Assembly: GCA_017447445.1 (NCBI GenBank)
Contig: JAFSNK010000038.1
Span: 1 to 64,000 of the forward strand
Source: Clostridia bacterium
GTDB taxonomy: Bacteria; Bacillota; Clostridia; Oscillospirales; CAG-382
Reading direction: 5' to 3'
DNA: 64,000 nucleotides
Position numbers and translations under genes: made by a program. Numbering within the stretch: the first letter of the stretch is position 1; every line of letters starts with the position of its first letter. This document shows positions 1 to 7,683 of the stretch, in pieces. The notes under the pieces are model-generated. The model had not been told where the DNA came from and searched no databases. It saw nothing but the letters and a program-made list of their open reading frames with translations.

Positions 1-54
1 CGTTAAAGCACGAGCATTTTCAATGTGATTTGGCTTTTACAAAAGAAAAAGATT

Positions 55-80
55 GTTCCGGACTTGCAATCCGAAAGAAC
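55..80 (-). terminator. Possible terminator of the lipoprotein gene at 189-1181
   Basis: On the minus strand a bulged hairpin (arms 77-80/70-73 pairing with 55-58/59-62, three-base bulge at 74-76) is followed by a T-rich run (positions 54 down to 41). It lies about 110 bp after the lipoprotein stop. The stem is short and interrupted, so the call is weak. Confidence 0.35.
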
Positions 81-139
81 CTTTTCCTTCTTCATTCTTA
101 TTTTGCTTGTGCGTAAAGCGCCGCTTTGTCTGCACTCTG

Positions 140-170
140 AAAGCACGGCTGCGCGCCGTGCTTTTCGTAT
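140..170 (+). terminator. Plus-strand hairpin with T-rich tail
   Basis: A perfect 10-bp stem (140-149 with 155-164, five-base loop) is followed on the plus strand by TTCGTATTTCTTTT. It reads as an intrinsic terminator for a plus-strand transcript entering from left of the window. The first 188 bases show no convincing gene. Confidence 0.45.
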
Positions 171-188
171 TTCTTTTGCCGGTTTTCT

Positions 189-1181
189 TCAAACGTCGGG
201 GAATTCGATGGTGTAGGACTTGCCCGGGTCGACGATTTCCATTTTGACGTCAGCGTTGACTGTCGCCTCTGAGCTGTATGAATATATGGTCATGGTCATT
301 TTCATATCCATGTTGCTGTTCACGTTTGTAATATAGCCGTCTTTTGAAATCACAAACGTATATTCGGCGGAGGAGATCTCGACGTTAACGTCTTTCGCGC
401 CTAAGGAAGCGAACACGGTGTTGTACTGATCGAACATAGAAGTGAACGATTCCTGCAATATGTCCGCGGCGGGCTTTATCGTTATTTCGGTGATCCCGTT
501 TTCGGTCTTCATCGAAGAGTTGCGGAACGCCTCCTGGGGAAGCAGCCTGATAGTGGTGTTTTCCTCCGATATGAGCGACTGTATGCTTGCTGCCCGCGGA
601 TCGGTCCTGGATATGGTAACGTAATCCGAAACGCCCTGCTTTACATAGAAGTTGTTTTCATCGCCGTAAACGTCGGTCGCCGAATAGTTCTGCGTTTCGT
701 GCATTTCGAAGAGCACGGTATCGCTGTGGCGGCCGCAGTAGATCGCATCGGTCGTTGTAACGACGTTGTTGCGGGTGGGGTCAGCGGACACCGCAGGTAT
801 GGTTATCGACATATCCTGAGCGCTTATACTGAATATGTGGATATCGTCGAACGCGTTCGTTTTATACGCCGCGTCCAGATAAGCGTAGTAGGCGTCTTCG
901 TCGGTGAAGGCTTCCGGGGCCGAAGGTTTTTCGGGTTCGGAAGATTCTTCCGCAACGGAAGATTCGGTCTCCGATCCTTCCGTGCCGGACTGCGAATCCG
1001 ATACGTCGCTCGAAACGGCGGGATTTACTTCGGATCCGGACGCGTCCGCTTCGCTTGCGGCTTTGGAGTCCGCCTGCGCGCCGGATTCGTTGCCGACTAT
1101 TACGACGGTACAGCCCGCCGCCGTGAAGATCACGGCGAACAGAAGAAGGGCCGCGATCACGATGTAAAGTGTCTTTTTCAT
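189..1181 (-). CDS. Secreted lipoprotein of unknown function
   Basis: I do not recognise a specific family. The 330-residue product starts with a lipoprotein signal: a Lys-rich start, a hydrophobic core and a lipobox ending at Cys24 (TAAGC). A Ser/Glu/Asp-rich linker (about residues 31-92) probably spans the cell wall. The rest is a beta-rich globular domain with no catalytic motif that I can see. Its alternation of polar strands ending in a Met-rich strand loosely recalls LolA/LppX-like lipid-binding or sensor lipoproteins, but this is only a guess from appearance. The start at 1181 is chosen over an upstream in-frame ATG at 1256 because AAGGAGA lies 5-11 bases ahead and the signal peptide begins there. 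It is transcribed alone from its own promoter. Confidence 0.85.
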   Translation of the reverse strand: MKKTLYIVIAALLLFAVIFTAAGCTVVIVGNESGAQADSKAASEADASGSEVNPAVSSDVSDSQSGTEGSETESSVAEESSEPEKPSAPEAFTDEDAYYAYLDAAYKTNAFDDIHIFSISAQDMSITIPAVSADPTRNNVVTTTDAIYCGRHSDTVLFEMHETQNYSATDVYGDENNFYVKQGVSDYVTISRTDPRAASIQSLISEENTTIRLLPQEAFRNSSMKTENGITEITIKPAADILQESFTSMFDQYNTVFASLGAKDVNVEISSAEYTFVISKDGYITNVNSNMDMKMTMTIYSYSSEATVNADVKMEIVDPGKSYTIEFPDV

Positions 1182-1212
1182 TTTTTCTCCTTGCGTTTTC
1201 TTATTTGCAATT

Positions 1213-1241
1213 ATTATAACCCGTGCGCGCCGTAATGTCAA
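1213..1241 (-). promoter_or_regulatory. Sigma-A promoter of the lipoprotein gene
   Basis: Read on the minus strand, TTGACA (1241-1236) and TATAAT (1218-1213) are separated by 17 bp, a full consensus match, about 30 bp upstream of the chosen start at 1181. It would place the upstream ATG at 1256 outside the transcript, supporting the start choice. Confidence 0.85.
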
Positions 1242-1265
1242 TATCGCGTCCGGCACGCTTTTTAC

Positions 1266-1296
1266 AAAAAGCCCCCGGGATTTGTTTCCCGGGGGG
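1266..1296 (-). terminator. Terminator of the iscS-iscU-metY-cysK operon
   Basis: On the minus strand a 9-bp GC-rich stem (1287-1295 with 1272-1280, six-base loop) is followed by CTTTTTGT. It sits 18 bp past the cysK stop. Confidence 0.85.
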
Positions 1297-1313
1297 AATA
1301 CGGTGATTGCGTA

Positions 1314-2246
1314 TCATTCGGTGAACAGCGGGGTGGAATAGTATCTGTCGCCGCTGTCGGGCAGCAGCGCGACTATCAGCTTGCCCGCGTTTTCGGGTTT
1401 CTTCGCCGTTTCTATCGCCGCGTGCAGCGCCGCGCCGGAGGAAATGCCCACCGAAACGCCTTCCTTGCGCGCAAGCAGCTTCGCGGCGGCGAATGCCTCT
1501 TCGTTCGTCACGCGGAAGATCTCGTCGCAGACCGACGTGTCCAGCACCTCCGGCACGAATCCGGCGCCGATGCCCTGTATCTTGTGCGGGCCGCTTCTGC
1601 CCTCCGAAAGCACGGGCGAGGAATCCGGCTCCACCGCGACGATCGTTATATCGCTCTTCTGCGATTTAAGAAATCTGCCCGTTCCGGTCACCGTGCCGCC
1701 GGTGCCGACTCCGGCGATGAATATATCCACGCCGCCGTCGGTATCGCGCCAGATCTCCGGCCCGGTGGTAGCTTGGTGTATCGCCGGGTTGGCGGGGTTC
1801 ACGAACTGCCCGGGGATAAATCCGCCGGGGATCTCCTTCGCCAGTTCCTCCGCCTTGGCGATAGCGCCCTTCATGCCCTTCGCGCCCTCGGTAAGCACTA
1901 TTTCCGCGCCGTACGCTTTTAATATGTTCCTGCGCTCCACGCTCATCGTTTCGGGCATGGTGAGTATGCAGCGGTAGCCCTTCGCGGCGGCGATGGAAGC
2001 CAGCCCTATCCCGGTGTTGCCGGAGGTCGGCTCGATTATCACGGAGCCCTCTTTAAGCAGCCCCTTTTCCTCCGCGTCGAGTATCATCGCCATCGCGATG
2101 CGGTCCTTCACGCTGCCCGCCGGATTGAAATATTCCAGTTTTACCGCGATCTTCGCTTTCAGACCGAGCTCTTTTTCAATATTCACTGTTTCGACCAGCG
2201 GCGTGTTGCCGATAAGTCCCAGCGTTCCCTTATAAATCTTTGACAT
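1314..2246 (-). CDS. cysK: Cysteine synthase A (O-acetylserine sulfhydrylase)
   Basis: The enzyme makes L-cysteine from O-acetylserine and sulfide using PLP. At 310 residues it has the usual CysK length. Visible landmarks are the PLP lysine in SVKDRIA (Lys47), the substrate loop [11 protein letters not shown] (about 74-84), and the glycine-rich phosphate-binding loop [12 protein letters not shown] in the middle. The start is preceded by a strong GAGGAGG. It is the last gene of an operon: iscS, iscU, metY and cysK read in that order with gaps of 10, 5 and 12 bp, under a promoter facing the Rrf2 regulator. Cysteine made here would feed the IscS desulfurase encoded upstream in the same transcript. 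Family assignment is firm; strict O-acetylserine specificity is inferred. Confidence 0.95.
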   Translation of the reverse strand: MSKIYKGTLGLIGNTPLVETVNIEKELGLKAKIAVKLEYFNPAGSVKDRIAMAMILDAEEKGLLKEGSVIIEPTSGNTGIGLASIAAAKGYRCILTMPETMSVERRNILKAYGAEIVLTEGAKGMKGAIAKAEELAKEIPGGFIPGQFVNPANPAIHQATTGPEIWRDTDGGVDIFIAGVGTGGTVTGTGRFLKSQKSDITIVAVEPDSSPVLSEGRSGPHKIQGIGAGFVPEVLDTSVCDEIFRVTNEEAFAAAKLLARKEGVSVGISSGAALHAAIETAKKPENAGKLIVALLPDSGDRYYSTPLFTE

Positions 2247-2258
2247 ATCGATTCCTCC

Positions 2259-3539
2259 TCATTTGCCCGCCGCGGCGAGTCCGGCTTCAAGGTCGGCGAT
2301 AATATCGTCGATATGCTCGGTGCCGATCGAAAGACGAATGGTGTTCTGATGGATGTTCTGCGCGTTAAGCTCCTCTTCGGTAAGCTGCGCGTGCGTGGTC
2401 GTCGCCGGGTGTATGACCAGCGATTTTACGTCCGCCACGTTTGCCAGAAGCGAGAATATCTTCAAGGCGTCGATAAACTTCCAGGCTTCCTCTCTGCCGC
2501 CCTTTATGTCGAAGGTGAATATCGAGCCGCCGCCGTGCGGGAAGTATTTTTCGTAAAGCGCGTGCTGCGGGTGACCGGGAAGCGAGGGATGGTTCACACG
2601 CTCCACCTGCGGGTGGTTCGCAAGGAACTCCACCACCTTTTTCGTGTTCTCCGCGTGGCGTTCGACGCGCAGCGAAAGCGTTTCCACGCCCTGCAGCAGC
2701 AGGAAGGCGTTGAAGGGCGAGATCGCCGCGCCGGTGTCGCGCAGGAGTATCGCGCGGATATACGTTACGAACGCCGCCGGACCCGCCGCCTGCACGAACG
2801 AAACGCCGTGGTAGCTTTCGTTCGGAGCCGCTATGTTCGGGAACCTCTTCGCGTCCCAGTTGAATCTGCCGGAATCGACTATCACGCCGCCCAGAGTGGT
2901 GCCGTGCCCGCCCAGGAACTTCGTGGCGGAATGAACCACCACGTCCGCGCCGTGCTCTATCGGGCGGATAAGATAGGGCGTGCCGAAGGTGTTGTCGATC
3001 ACCAGCGGGATCCCGTGCGAATGTGCTATCTCCGCTATCGCGTCGATATCCGGTATGTCGCTGTTCGGGTTGCCGAGCGTTTCTATGAATATCGCCTTGG
3101 TGTTCGGGCGGAGCGCCGCTTTAACGGCGCCGTGGTCGTGTATATCGACAAAAGTCGTTTCCACGCCGTATTCCGGCAGGGTATGCGCGAGCAGATTGTA
3201 GCTGCCGCCGTAGATGGTGTTCTGCGCCACTATATGCTCGCCCGCTTTCGCAAGCGCCTGAACGGTATAGGTCACCGCCGCGGCGCCGGAAGCCACGGCA
3301 AGCGCGGCGACTCCGCCTTCGAGCGCGGCTATGCGCTTTTCAAACGCCTCCTGCGTGGAGTTTGTAAGCCGTCCGTAGATATTGCCCGGCTCTTTCAGCT
3401 CGAACCGCGCGGCGGCGTTGGCGGAATTCTTAAAAACGTAGCTTGTGGTCTGGTAGATCGGAACCGCGCGCGCGTCCGTCGCCGGATCCGGCTGTTCCTG
3501 CCCCGCGTGGAGCTGAAGCGTTTCGAATCTGTAACTCAT
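2259..3539 (-). CDS. metY: O-acetylhomoserine sulfhydrylase (Cys/Met metabolism PLP enzyme)
   Basis: This 426-residue protein belongs to the Cys/Met metabolism PLP-dependent family. The length and the sequence from MSYRFETLQLHAGQ onward fit O-acetylhomoserine aminocarboxypropyltransferase, which makes homocysteine from O-acetylhomoserine and sulfide, rather than the shorter cystathionine synthases and lyases (about 380 residues). Visible features are YQTTSYVF near residue 29, the ASGAAA cofactor segment, VIDNTFGTPY, and the PLP lysine in HSATKFLGGHG. It lies between iscU and cysK in the same minus-strand operon, so one transcript supplies both direct-sulfhydrylation enzymes. Homocysteine from it could be used by MetH, encoded far away at 44-46 kb. 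A methionine gamma-lyase activity cannot be excluded from sequence alone. Confidence 0.9.
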   Translation of the reverse strand: MSYRFETLQLHAGQEQPDPATDARAVPIYQTTSYVFKNSANAAARFELKEPGNIYGRLTNSTQEAFEKRIAALEGGVAALAVASGAAAVTYTVQALAKAGEHIVAQNTIYGGSYNLLAHTLPEYGVETTFVDIHDHGAVKAALRPNTKAIFIETLGNPNSDIPDIDAIAEIAHSHGIPLVIDNTFGTPYLIRPIEHGADVVVHSATKFLGGHGTTLGGVIVDSGRFNWDAKRFPNIAAPNESYHGVSFVQAAGPAAFVTYIRAILLRDTGAAISPFNAFLLLQGVETLSLRVERHAENTKKVVEFLANHPQVERVNHPSLPGHPQHALYEKYFPHGGGSIFTFDIKGGREEAWKFIDALKIFSLLANVADVKSLVIHPATTTHAQLTEEELNAQNIHQNTIRLSIGTEHIDDIIADLEAGLAAAGK

Positions 3540-3544
3540 TTTTC

Positions 3545-3934
3545 TTACTCCTTCTTTAGTTCGGGATGTTTGGCATAGTAATCGTCCAGCGCGTTCTTTA
3601 TAGCTTCCTCGGCGAGCACCGAACAGTGCATTTTGTAATCGGGCAGTCCGTCCAGCGCCTCCGCCACGGCTTTGTTGGTAAGCCGCATCGCTTCCTCCAC
3701 CGGCTGACCTTTGATAAGCTCCGTAGCCATCGAGCTGGATGCCACGGCGCTCGCGCAGCCGAAGGTTTCGAACTTCACGTCGGTTATAACGCCGCCGTCG
3801 ATCTTAAGGTACATTTTCATAATATCTCCGCATTTCGCGTTGCCGACTTCGCCCACGCCGTCCGCGTTCTCTATAACGCCGACGTTGCGCGGATTGCGGA
3901 AATGGTCCATAACTTTTTCGCTGTATAAAGCCAT
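3545..3934 (-). CDS. iscU: Fe-S cluster scaffold protein, IscU/NifU N-terminal type
   Basis: A 129-residue scaffold on which IscS-derived sulfur and iron form [Fe-S] clusters. The family's three ligand cysteines are present at 35 (AKCGD, with the conserved Asp37), 60 (FGCAS) and 104 (MHCSV). The start at 3934 (MALYSEKVMDHF) is preferred to an upstream in-frame ATG at 3976 because GAGGGA stands just before it and family members begin here. It begins 10 bp after the iscS stop. The protein has no C-terminal Nfu domain, so it is the stand-alone scaffold form common in Clostridia. Confidence 0.94.
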   Translation of the reverse strand: MALYSEKVMDHFRNPRNVGVIENADGVGEVGNAKCGDIMKMYLKIDGGVITDVKFETFGCASAVASSSMATELIKGQPVEEAMRLTNKAVAEALDGLPDYKMHCSVLAEEAIKNALDDYYAKHPELKKE

Positions 3935-3944
3935 ATTCTGTCCC

Positions 3945-5132
3945 TCACAGTATAAATTCCTTTTTTCCGGCGACAAGGTCGCGCCATACCGGCGAAAATC
4001 CGCGCAGCCGTTCCACGACCTCTTTTACCGAATCGATAATATAATCTATCTCCGCTTCCGTCGCGTCCTCGCCCGGCGTAAGCCGCAGCGAGCCGTGCGC
4101 CACGTCGTGCACCCTGCCTATCGCCAGCAGAACGTGGCTCGGGTCGAGCGAGCCGGAGGTGCAGGCGGAGCCGGACGAGGCGCATATGCCTTTGTCGTCC
4201 AGCAGGAGCAAAAGCGATTCGCCCTCTATCCCCTCGAAGCAGAAGTTCACGTTGGAGGGCAGCCGCCGGTTTGCGTCGCCGTTCAGCGCGGAATGCGGTA
4301 TTTCCGAAAGCCCTTTTATAAGCCGGTCGCGCAGGGAACAAAGCTTTTTCGAATTCGCTTCCATATTCCCGACCGCCTCTTTAAGCGCGGCGCTCATCGC
4401 GGCGATCCCCGCCACGTTTTCGGTCCCGGCGCGTTTTCCGCGCTCCTGCGCGCCGCCTTCGATAAGGTTATACAGCCGCACGCCGCGCCTTGCGTAAAGG
4501 AACCCCACGCCTTTCGGACCGCGGAACTTGTGCGCGGACGCGGAAAGCAGGTCTATATTGTCGGCGTTCACGTCGACGGGGATATGCCCCACCGCCTGCA
4601 CCGCGTCGGTGTGGAAGACCACTCCGCGCTCGCGGCAGACGGCGCCGATCTCTTTTACCGGCTGTATCGTGCCTATCTCGTTGTTCGCGTACATCACCGT
4701 AACAAGGCAGGTGTCGTCCCTTATCGCGGCTTTGATGTCCTCCGCGCGGACTATACCGTTTTCGCCCACCGGGACAAGCGTTATTTCAAACCCCTCGCGC
4801 TCCAGCTTTTTAAGCGTGTGCAGGACCGCGTGGTGCTCTATCGTGTCGGAAACAATGTGCTTTTTGCCTTTGCCCGCCCCCGCGAACGCGGCAGAAAGGA
4901 CCGCCTGGTTGTCGCTTTCCGAGCCGCCGGAGGTAAAAATTATCTCCCGCGGGTCGGCGCCGATACATCGGGCGATATCCGCGCGCGCCGATTCAAGCGC
5001 CTCCTTCGCCTTCTGCCCCGCGGCGTAAAGACTGGAGGGGTTGCCGTAGTATCCGTCCAGAAACGGCAGCATCGCTTCTATCGCCGTCCGGCTCATTTTC
5101 GTGGTAGCCGCGTTGTCCGCGTAAATAAACAT
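3945..5132 (-). CDS. iscS: Cysteine desulfurase, IscS/NifS type
   Basis: A PLP enzyme that removes sulfur from cysteine as a persulfide and hands it to IscU. The 395-residue length matches IscS/NifS. Visible are the aspartate motif HTDAVQAVG, the PLP lysine in SAHKFRGPKG, and the persulfide cysteine in SSGSACTSGSLDPSHVL, located in the extended loop typical of group I enzymes. It is the first gene after the consensus promoter at 5162-5190 and is followed by its scaffold partner. Sharing an operon with cysteine synthase means its substrate is made from the same message. Confidence 0.95.
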   Translation of the reverse strand: MFIYADNAATTKMSRTAIEAMLPFLDGYYGNPSSLYAAGQKAKEALESARADIARCIGADPREIIFTSGGSESDNQAVLSAAFAGAGKGKKHIVSDTIEHHAVLHTLKKLEREGFEITLVPVGENGIVRAEDIKAAIRDDTCLVTVMYANNEIGTIQPVKEIGAVCRERGVVFHTDAVQAVGHIPVDVNADNIDLLSASAHKFRGPKGVGFLYARRGVRLYNLIEGGAQERGKRAGTENVAGIAAMSAALKEAVGNMEANSKKLCSLRDRLIKGLSEIPHSALNGDANRRLPSNVNFCFEGIEGESLLLLLDDKGICASSGSACTSGSLDPSHVLLAIGRVHDVAHGSLRLTPGEDATEAEIDYIIDSVKEVVERLRGFSPVWRDLVAGKKEFIL

Positions 5133-5161
5133 ATATGTCTCACCCCCCGTGGTATGGCGGT

Positions 5162-5190
5162 ATTATATCACTAAACGCCTATTATGTCAA
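5162..5190 (-). promoter_or_regulatory. Sigma-A promoter of the isc-metY-cysK operon
   Basis: On the minus strand TTGACA (5190-5185) and TATAAT (5167-5162) are separated by 17 bp, a full consensus promoter about 30 bp before iscS. The inverted repeat at 5176-5196 covers the -35 box and half the spacer, so this strong promoter is almost certainly repressed when the operator is bound. Confidence 0.9.
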
Positions 5191-5196
5191 TAGGCG
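5176..5196. promoter_or_regulatory. Operator dyad over the isc operon -35 box
   Basis: A perfect 8-bp inverted repeat, CGCCTATT-N5-AATAGGCG (5176-5183 and 5189-5196), lies between the divergent iscS and Rrf2-regulator genes and overlaps the isc promoter -35. Position, symmetry and the adjacent Rrf2 gene make it the likely binding site of that regulator. Binding itself is inferred. Confidence 0.75.
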
Positions 5197-5223
5197 AAAA
5201 ATACATTTTTTGAGCAAAGACGC

Positions 5224-5252
5224 TTGAAAAATTATTCACCCTGTGATATACT
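5224..5252 (+). promoter_or_regulatory. Sigma-A promoter of the Rrf2 regulator
   Basis: TTGAAA (5224-5229) and TATACT (5247-5252) with a 17-bp spacer lie 34 bp upstream of the regulator start, back to back with the isc operon promoter. Confidence 0.8.
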
Positions 5253-5285
5253 GTGCGAAAAGACGGGTATCCGGGGTGAATAAGA

Positions 5286-5681
5286 ATGATCTCCACAAAA
5301 GGGCGCTACGCGCTTCGCGTTATGGTCGACCTCGCGGAACACGCGGGGAAGGGGCCGGTCTCGCTCAAAAGCATTGCCGAACGGCAGGAAATATCCAAAA
5401 AATACCTTGAAGCCATCGTTAAGGATTTCGTCCGCGCCGGGCTTATAAAGGGCAGCGGGGGAAGAAGCGGCGGCTATATTCTCTGCCGCGCGCCGGAGGA
5501 TTATTCCGTCGGCGAGATAATCGAGCTCGCGGAGGGCACCATTTCCGCCGTCGCCTGCCTTGCCAAGGGCGCGCCGGAATGCCCGCGCGCAGGCAAATGC
5601 AAAACGCTGGCGTTCTGGAACGAATACGACAAGCTCACGCGCGGGTTCCTTTATAACAAGCGTTTAAGCGAACTTGTCTGA
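5286..5681 (+). CDS. iscR: Rrf2-family transcriptional regulator, IscR-like
   Basis: A 131-residue winged-helix regulator of the Rrf2 family. The N-terminal MISTKGRYALRVMVDLA and GSGGRSGGY wing are family hallmarks. Cysteines at 91, 99 and 105 are spaced C-x7-C-x5-C, close to the Fe-S-binding C-x5-C-x5-C of IscR; CymR, the cysteine-metabolism branch, lacks these cysteines. The protein may therefore sense Fe-S status yet face an operon containing both Fe-S and cysteine genes. It is divergent from iscS across 153 bp holding both promoters and a dyad operator. The start follows GGGGTGAA. The symbol iscR is by similarity; a CymR-like role is the alternative. Confidence 0.88.
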   Translation: MISTKGRYALRVMVDLAEHAGKGPVSLKSIAERQEISKKYLEAIVKDFVRAGLIKGSGGRSGGYILCRAPEDYSVGEIIELAEGTISAVACLAKGAPECPRAGKCKTLAFWNEYDKLTRGFLYNKRLSELV

Positions 5682-5717
5682 ATAAGTCAAACGCCCGCGT
5701 CAACTGTTTTCGCGCAG

Positions 5718-5752
5718 TGCTCCTCCGGTATAACGGGGGAGCATATTTCTTT
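5718..5752 (+). terminator. Terminator of the Rrf2 regulator gene
   Basis: A 10-bp stem with one G-T pair (5718-5727 with 5734-5743, six-base loop) is followed by TATTTCTTT, 36 bp after the iscR stop. Confidence 0.7.
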
Positions 5753-5823
5753 AAGCGGTTTCCCGTTTGTTTTTCCGGCGCGGGCACAAAGCTCCGCCTG
5801 CCGTTCGGGGAACCGCGAAAAAA

Positions 5824-6237
5824 TCACTCTTTGTTTTCGTGAAGGACCGTATAGAACCAGTCGCAAAGCTCGCGGTAATGCTTCGGGAAGTTCTGCGAAC
5901 CTTCGGCAAAAATGCGCTCGCCGCCGTTCACTTCCGCGCGAAGCTCGAACATCGTGCCGTCCTTTACCCCGCGCGGGTGCGCGCCGTGAAAGCCGTTCCA
6001 TTCCGGCAAACGGAAGCCGTTCAGCGCTTCAACCACTTCTTCGGCGCTGCGCTTCGCCGTCTTTTTCGGGACGAGCTCGGTCCCTCCGCCTTCGCGGCAG
6101 ACGCGCAGGTATTCGGTTATTTCCGCTTCGCCGCCGTTTTGCTTTATCTCGTAAACGCTGCTCTGCCGCATCCCGGTGATACCGAGCACGACGGTTTCAA
6201 AAGATTCTATTTTTTTGCCGCGTCCGTTCCAAAACAT
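5824..6237 (-). CDS. Hypothetical protein
   Basis: A 137-residue protein I do not recognise. It has no signal peptide, membrane segment or cysteine motif; it is a mixed alpha/beta soluble protein with a conserved-looking N-terminal beta region and a C-terminal FPKHYRELCDWFYTVLHE helix. The start follows GGAGGGAA, and a TAGACA-17-TATACT promoter lies upstream, so it is a real single-gene unit. It ends convergently with iscR. Confidence 0.75.
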   Translation of the reverse strand: MFWNGRGKKIESFETVVLGITGMRQSSVYEIKQNGGEAEITEYLRVCREGGGTELVPKKTAKRSAEEVVEALNGFRLPEWNGFHGAHPRGVKDGTMFELRAEVNGGERIFAEGSQNFPKHYRELCDWFYTVLHENKE

Positions 6238-6259
6238 TCGCGTTCCCTCCGTTTCGAAT

Positions 6260-6288
6260 AAAGTATATCACTTCCCGCGCGTTTTGTC
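6260..6288 (-). promoter_or_regulatory. Promoter of the hypothetical gene at 5824-6237
   Basis: On the minus strand TAGACA, a 17-bp spacer and TATACT precede the gene's GGAGGGAA ribosome site by a few bases. Coordinates are approximate to one or two bases. Confidence 0.65.
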
Positions 6289-6321
6289 TATATGTTTTTT
6301 ATATATAGTTTCTTTATAAAA

Positions 6322-6347
6322 AGGAAAGGCCCCGCTTCCGCGGGACC
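6322..6347 (-). terminator. Terminator after the HMA gene
   Basis: On the minus strand an 8-bp stem with one mismatch (6340-6347 with 6328-6335) is followed by TTTCCTTTTTATA, 16 bp past the HMA protein stop at 6364. Confidence 0.7.
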
Positions 6348-6363
6348 GTTGAAAAAGCGCTTA

Positions 6364-6612
6364 TTACCCGAAAAGCCCGCGCCTGCGATACGGCTCCGAC
6401 GAGGCGGAAACAAAGGTATATCCCGCCCCGGCGACCGCCTTTTCGAGCGCCGCCATATCCGCCTCCCCTTCGCAAACGAAGCACGCTTCGCCTTTTTTCC
6501 TCGAAGCGGCGACCTTCTTTGCGCCGGGGAGCGTTTTTCTTACCGTGTCGCAGATATGCGCTTCGCACATCCCGCACGACATCCCTTCGATCTTCACGGT
6601 GTATTTATTCAT
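6364..6612 (-). CDS. Small heavy-metal-associated (HMA) domain protein
   Basis: An 82-residue stand-alone HMA-domain protein. The metal-binding loop GMSCGMCEAH supplies the two cysteines of the CxxC motif (at 13 and 16), which in this family bind Cu(I) or a similar soft metal. The fold pattern (KYTVKIEGM, helix, FVCEG strand, final strand AGYTFVS) is complete. An extra cysteine follows at 21. It starts 9 bp after the permease remnant, so it was probably cotranscribed with that transporter. No P-type ATPase or CsoR is in the window, so its delivery partner is unknown. Confidence 0.85.
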   Translation of the reverse strand: MNKYTVKIEGMSCGMCEAHICDTVRKTLPGAKKVAASRKKGEACFVCEGEADMAALEKAVAGAGYTFVSASSEPYRRRGLFG

Positions 6613-6621
6613 TCCGTCCTC

Positions 6622-7172
6622 TCATTCCGCATCCTTCAATGCTTCCACCATATTTATTTTTTTGTTCTTCCGCGATACCATCCAGCCAACGAGCAGCGAA
6701 ACGCCGAAGGTGAGCAGCACCGAGACCGAGTAGGTTAAAGGTCCGAGCATAAGCTTTAATTCGTATTCCGAAGCCAGCGCCGCGAGAAGCCAGTGCAGCA
6801 CCCCGATCCCCGCCGGAAGCCCGAGGACCACTCCTATCACGGTGAGCCATACGTTCTGCGAGATCAGCAGCCGCCCTATCTTTCCGCTTCTGAAGCCCAG
6901 AACTTTAAGAGTCGCCAGCTCCCGCGAGCGTTCGACGTAGCTCATCACGCCGAGGTTGTAAAGCACCACGATCCCGAGTATTACCGCGGCGGCGACGAGT
7001 ATCAGCACCATCCCGTCCATTATCGCGACGAAGCTGCCGAAACTGTCCATAAGCTGCCGTTTGTCCTGCTTTCCGGAGATCAGCGCGGACGGCGGTATCT
7101 CGTCCGAGCTTTTTTCGGTATAGACGGCGGAAACGCCGTATTTTATCCCGAGCTCGTCGGCGAGCCGGTCGG
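6622..7172 (-). pseudogene. FtsX-like ABC permease, C-terminal remnant
   Basis: This frame encodes only the last part of a MacB/FtsX-type permease: a soluble stretch from [10 protein letters not shown] onward and a complete C-terminal FtsX domain with four membrane segments, including [17 protein letters not shown], a hallmark of the family. The N-terminal membrane segment and most of the extracellular domain are missing. The open frame extends to 7206, but the bases upstream of about 7172 also encode the ATPase Walker B region in another frame, so the apparent start is an accident of the junction. The fragment joins directly to the ATPase remnant at 7143-7664, which indicates a deletion spanning the end of one gene and the start of the next, or a misassembly. 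Confidence 0.75.
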
Positions 7173-7664
7173 TTCGTCGCAAAGCAGTATCTGCGGGTTC
7201 TTGCACAGCGCGCGGGCGATGGCTATACGCTGCTGCTCGCCGCCGGAAAGCTCCGATGGGAAGTTGTTAAGGTGGTCCGAAAGCCCCACCCTGGCGATCA
7301 TATCCTTCGCGTCGAACGCGTTTTCGGATATCTCCGAAACCAGCTTTACGTTTTCGTAAACGGTAAGCGTGGGGATAAGGTTATAGAACTGGAACACGAA
7401 CCCGACCTTCGAAGCGCGGTAATCGGCAAGCTCGTCGTCGCCGAGCCGGGAAATATCCGCGCCGGAAACGGTTATCGTCCCCTCGCTTGGGCTGTCCAGA
7501 CCGCCGAGCAGGTTCAAAAGCGTGGATTTGCCCGCGCCGGAGGGGCCGAGAATGACCACGAACTTCCCCTCGTCGAGCGCGAAGCTCACTTTGTCGAGCG
7601 CGCGCAGCACGTGGTCGCCGCTCGTGTATATTTTTGAAACGTTATCGAATACTACAACAGACAT
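7143..7664 (-). pseudogene. ABC transporter ATPase, truncated after Walker B
   Basis: A MacB/LolD-type ATPase partnering FtsX-like permeases. Residues 1-167 are normal: Walker [10 protein letters not shown] (40-48), Q-loop [10 protein letters not shown], signature LSGGEQQR and Walker [10 protein letters not shown]. Right after DEPTG the frame leaves the family sequence and stops six codons later. The D-loop, H-loop histidine and the last 50-60 residues are absent, so the product could not hydrolyse ATP normally. The sequence past the break is the permease frame. Start codon and ribosome site are intact. Confidence 0.8.
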
Positions 7665-7683
7665 ATTGCACCTTTCTTTTTTA

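Noticed and set aside
51..95. tRNA-like or tmRNA-end-like fold at the left edge
   Set aside because: The stem is bulged and no acceptor, anticodon or T-loop (TTCRANNC) pattern can be placed. A terminator reads better.
5687..6001. Second minus-strand frame inside the hypothetical gene at 5824-6237
   Set aside because: It lacks its own ribosome site, runs through the iscR terminator and has an Arg-rich translation.
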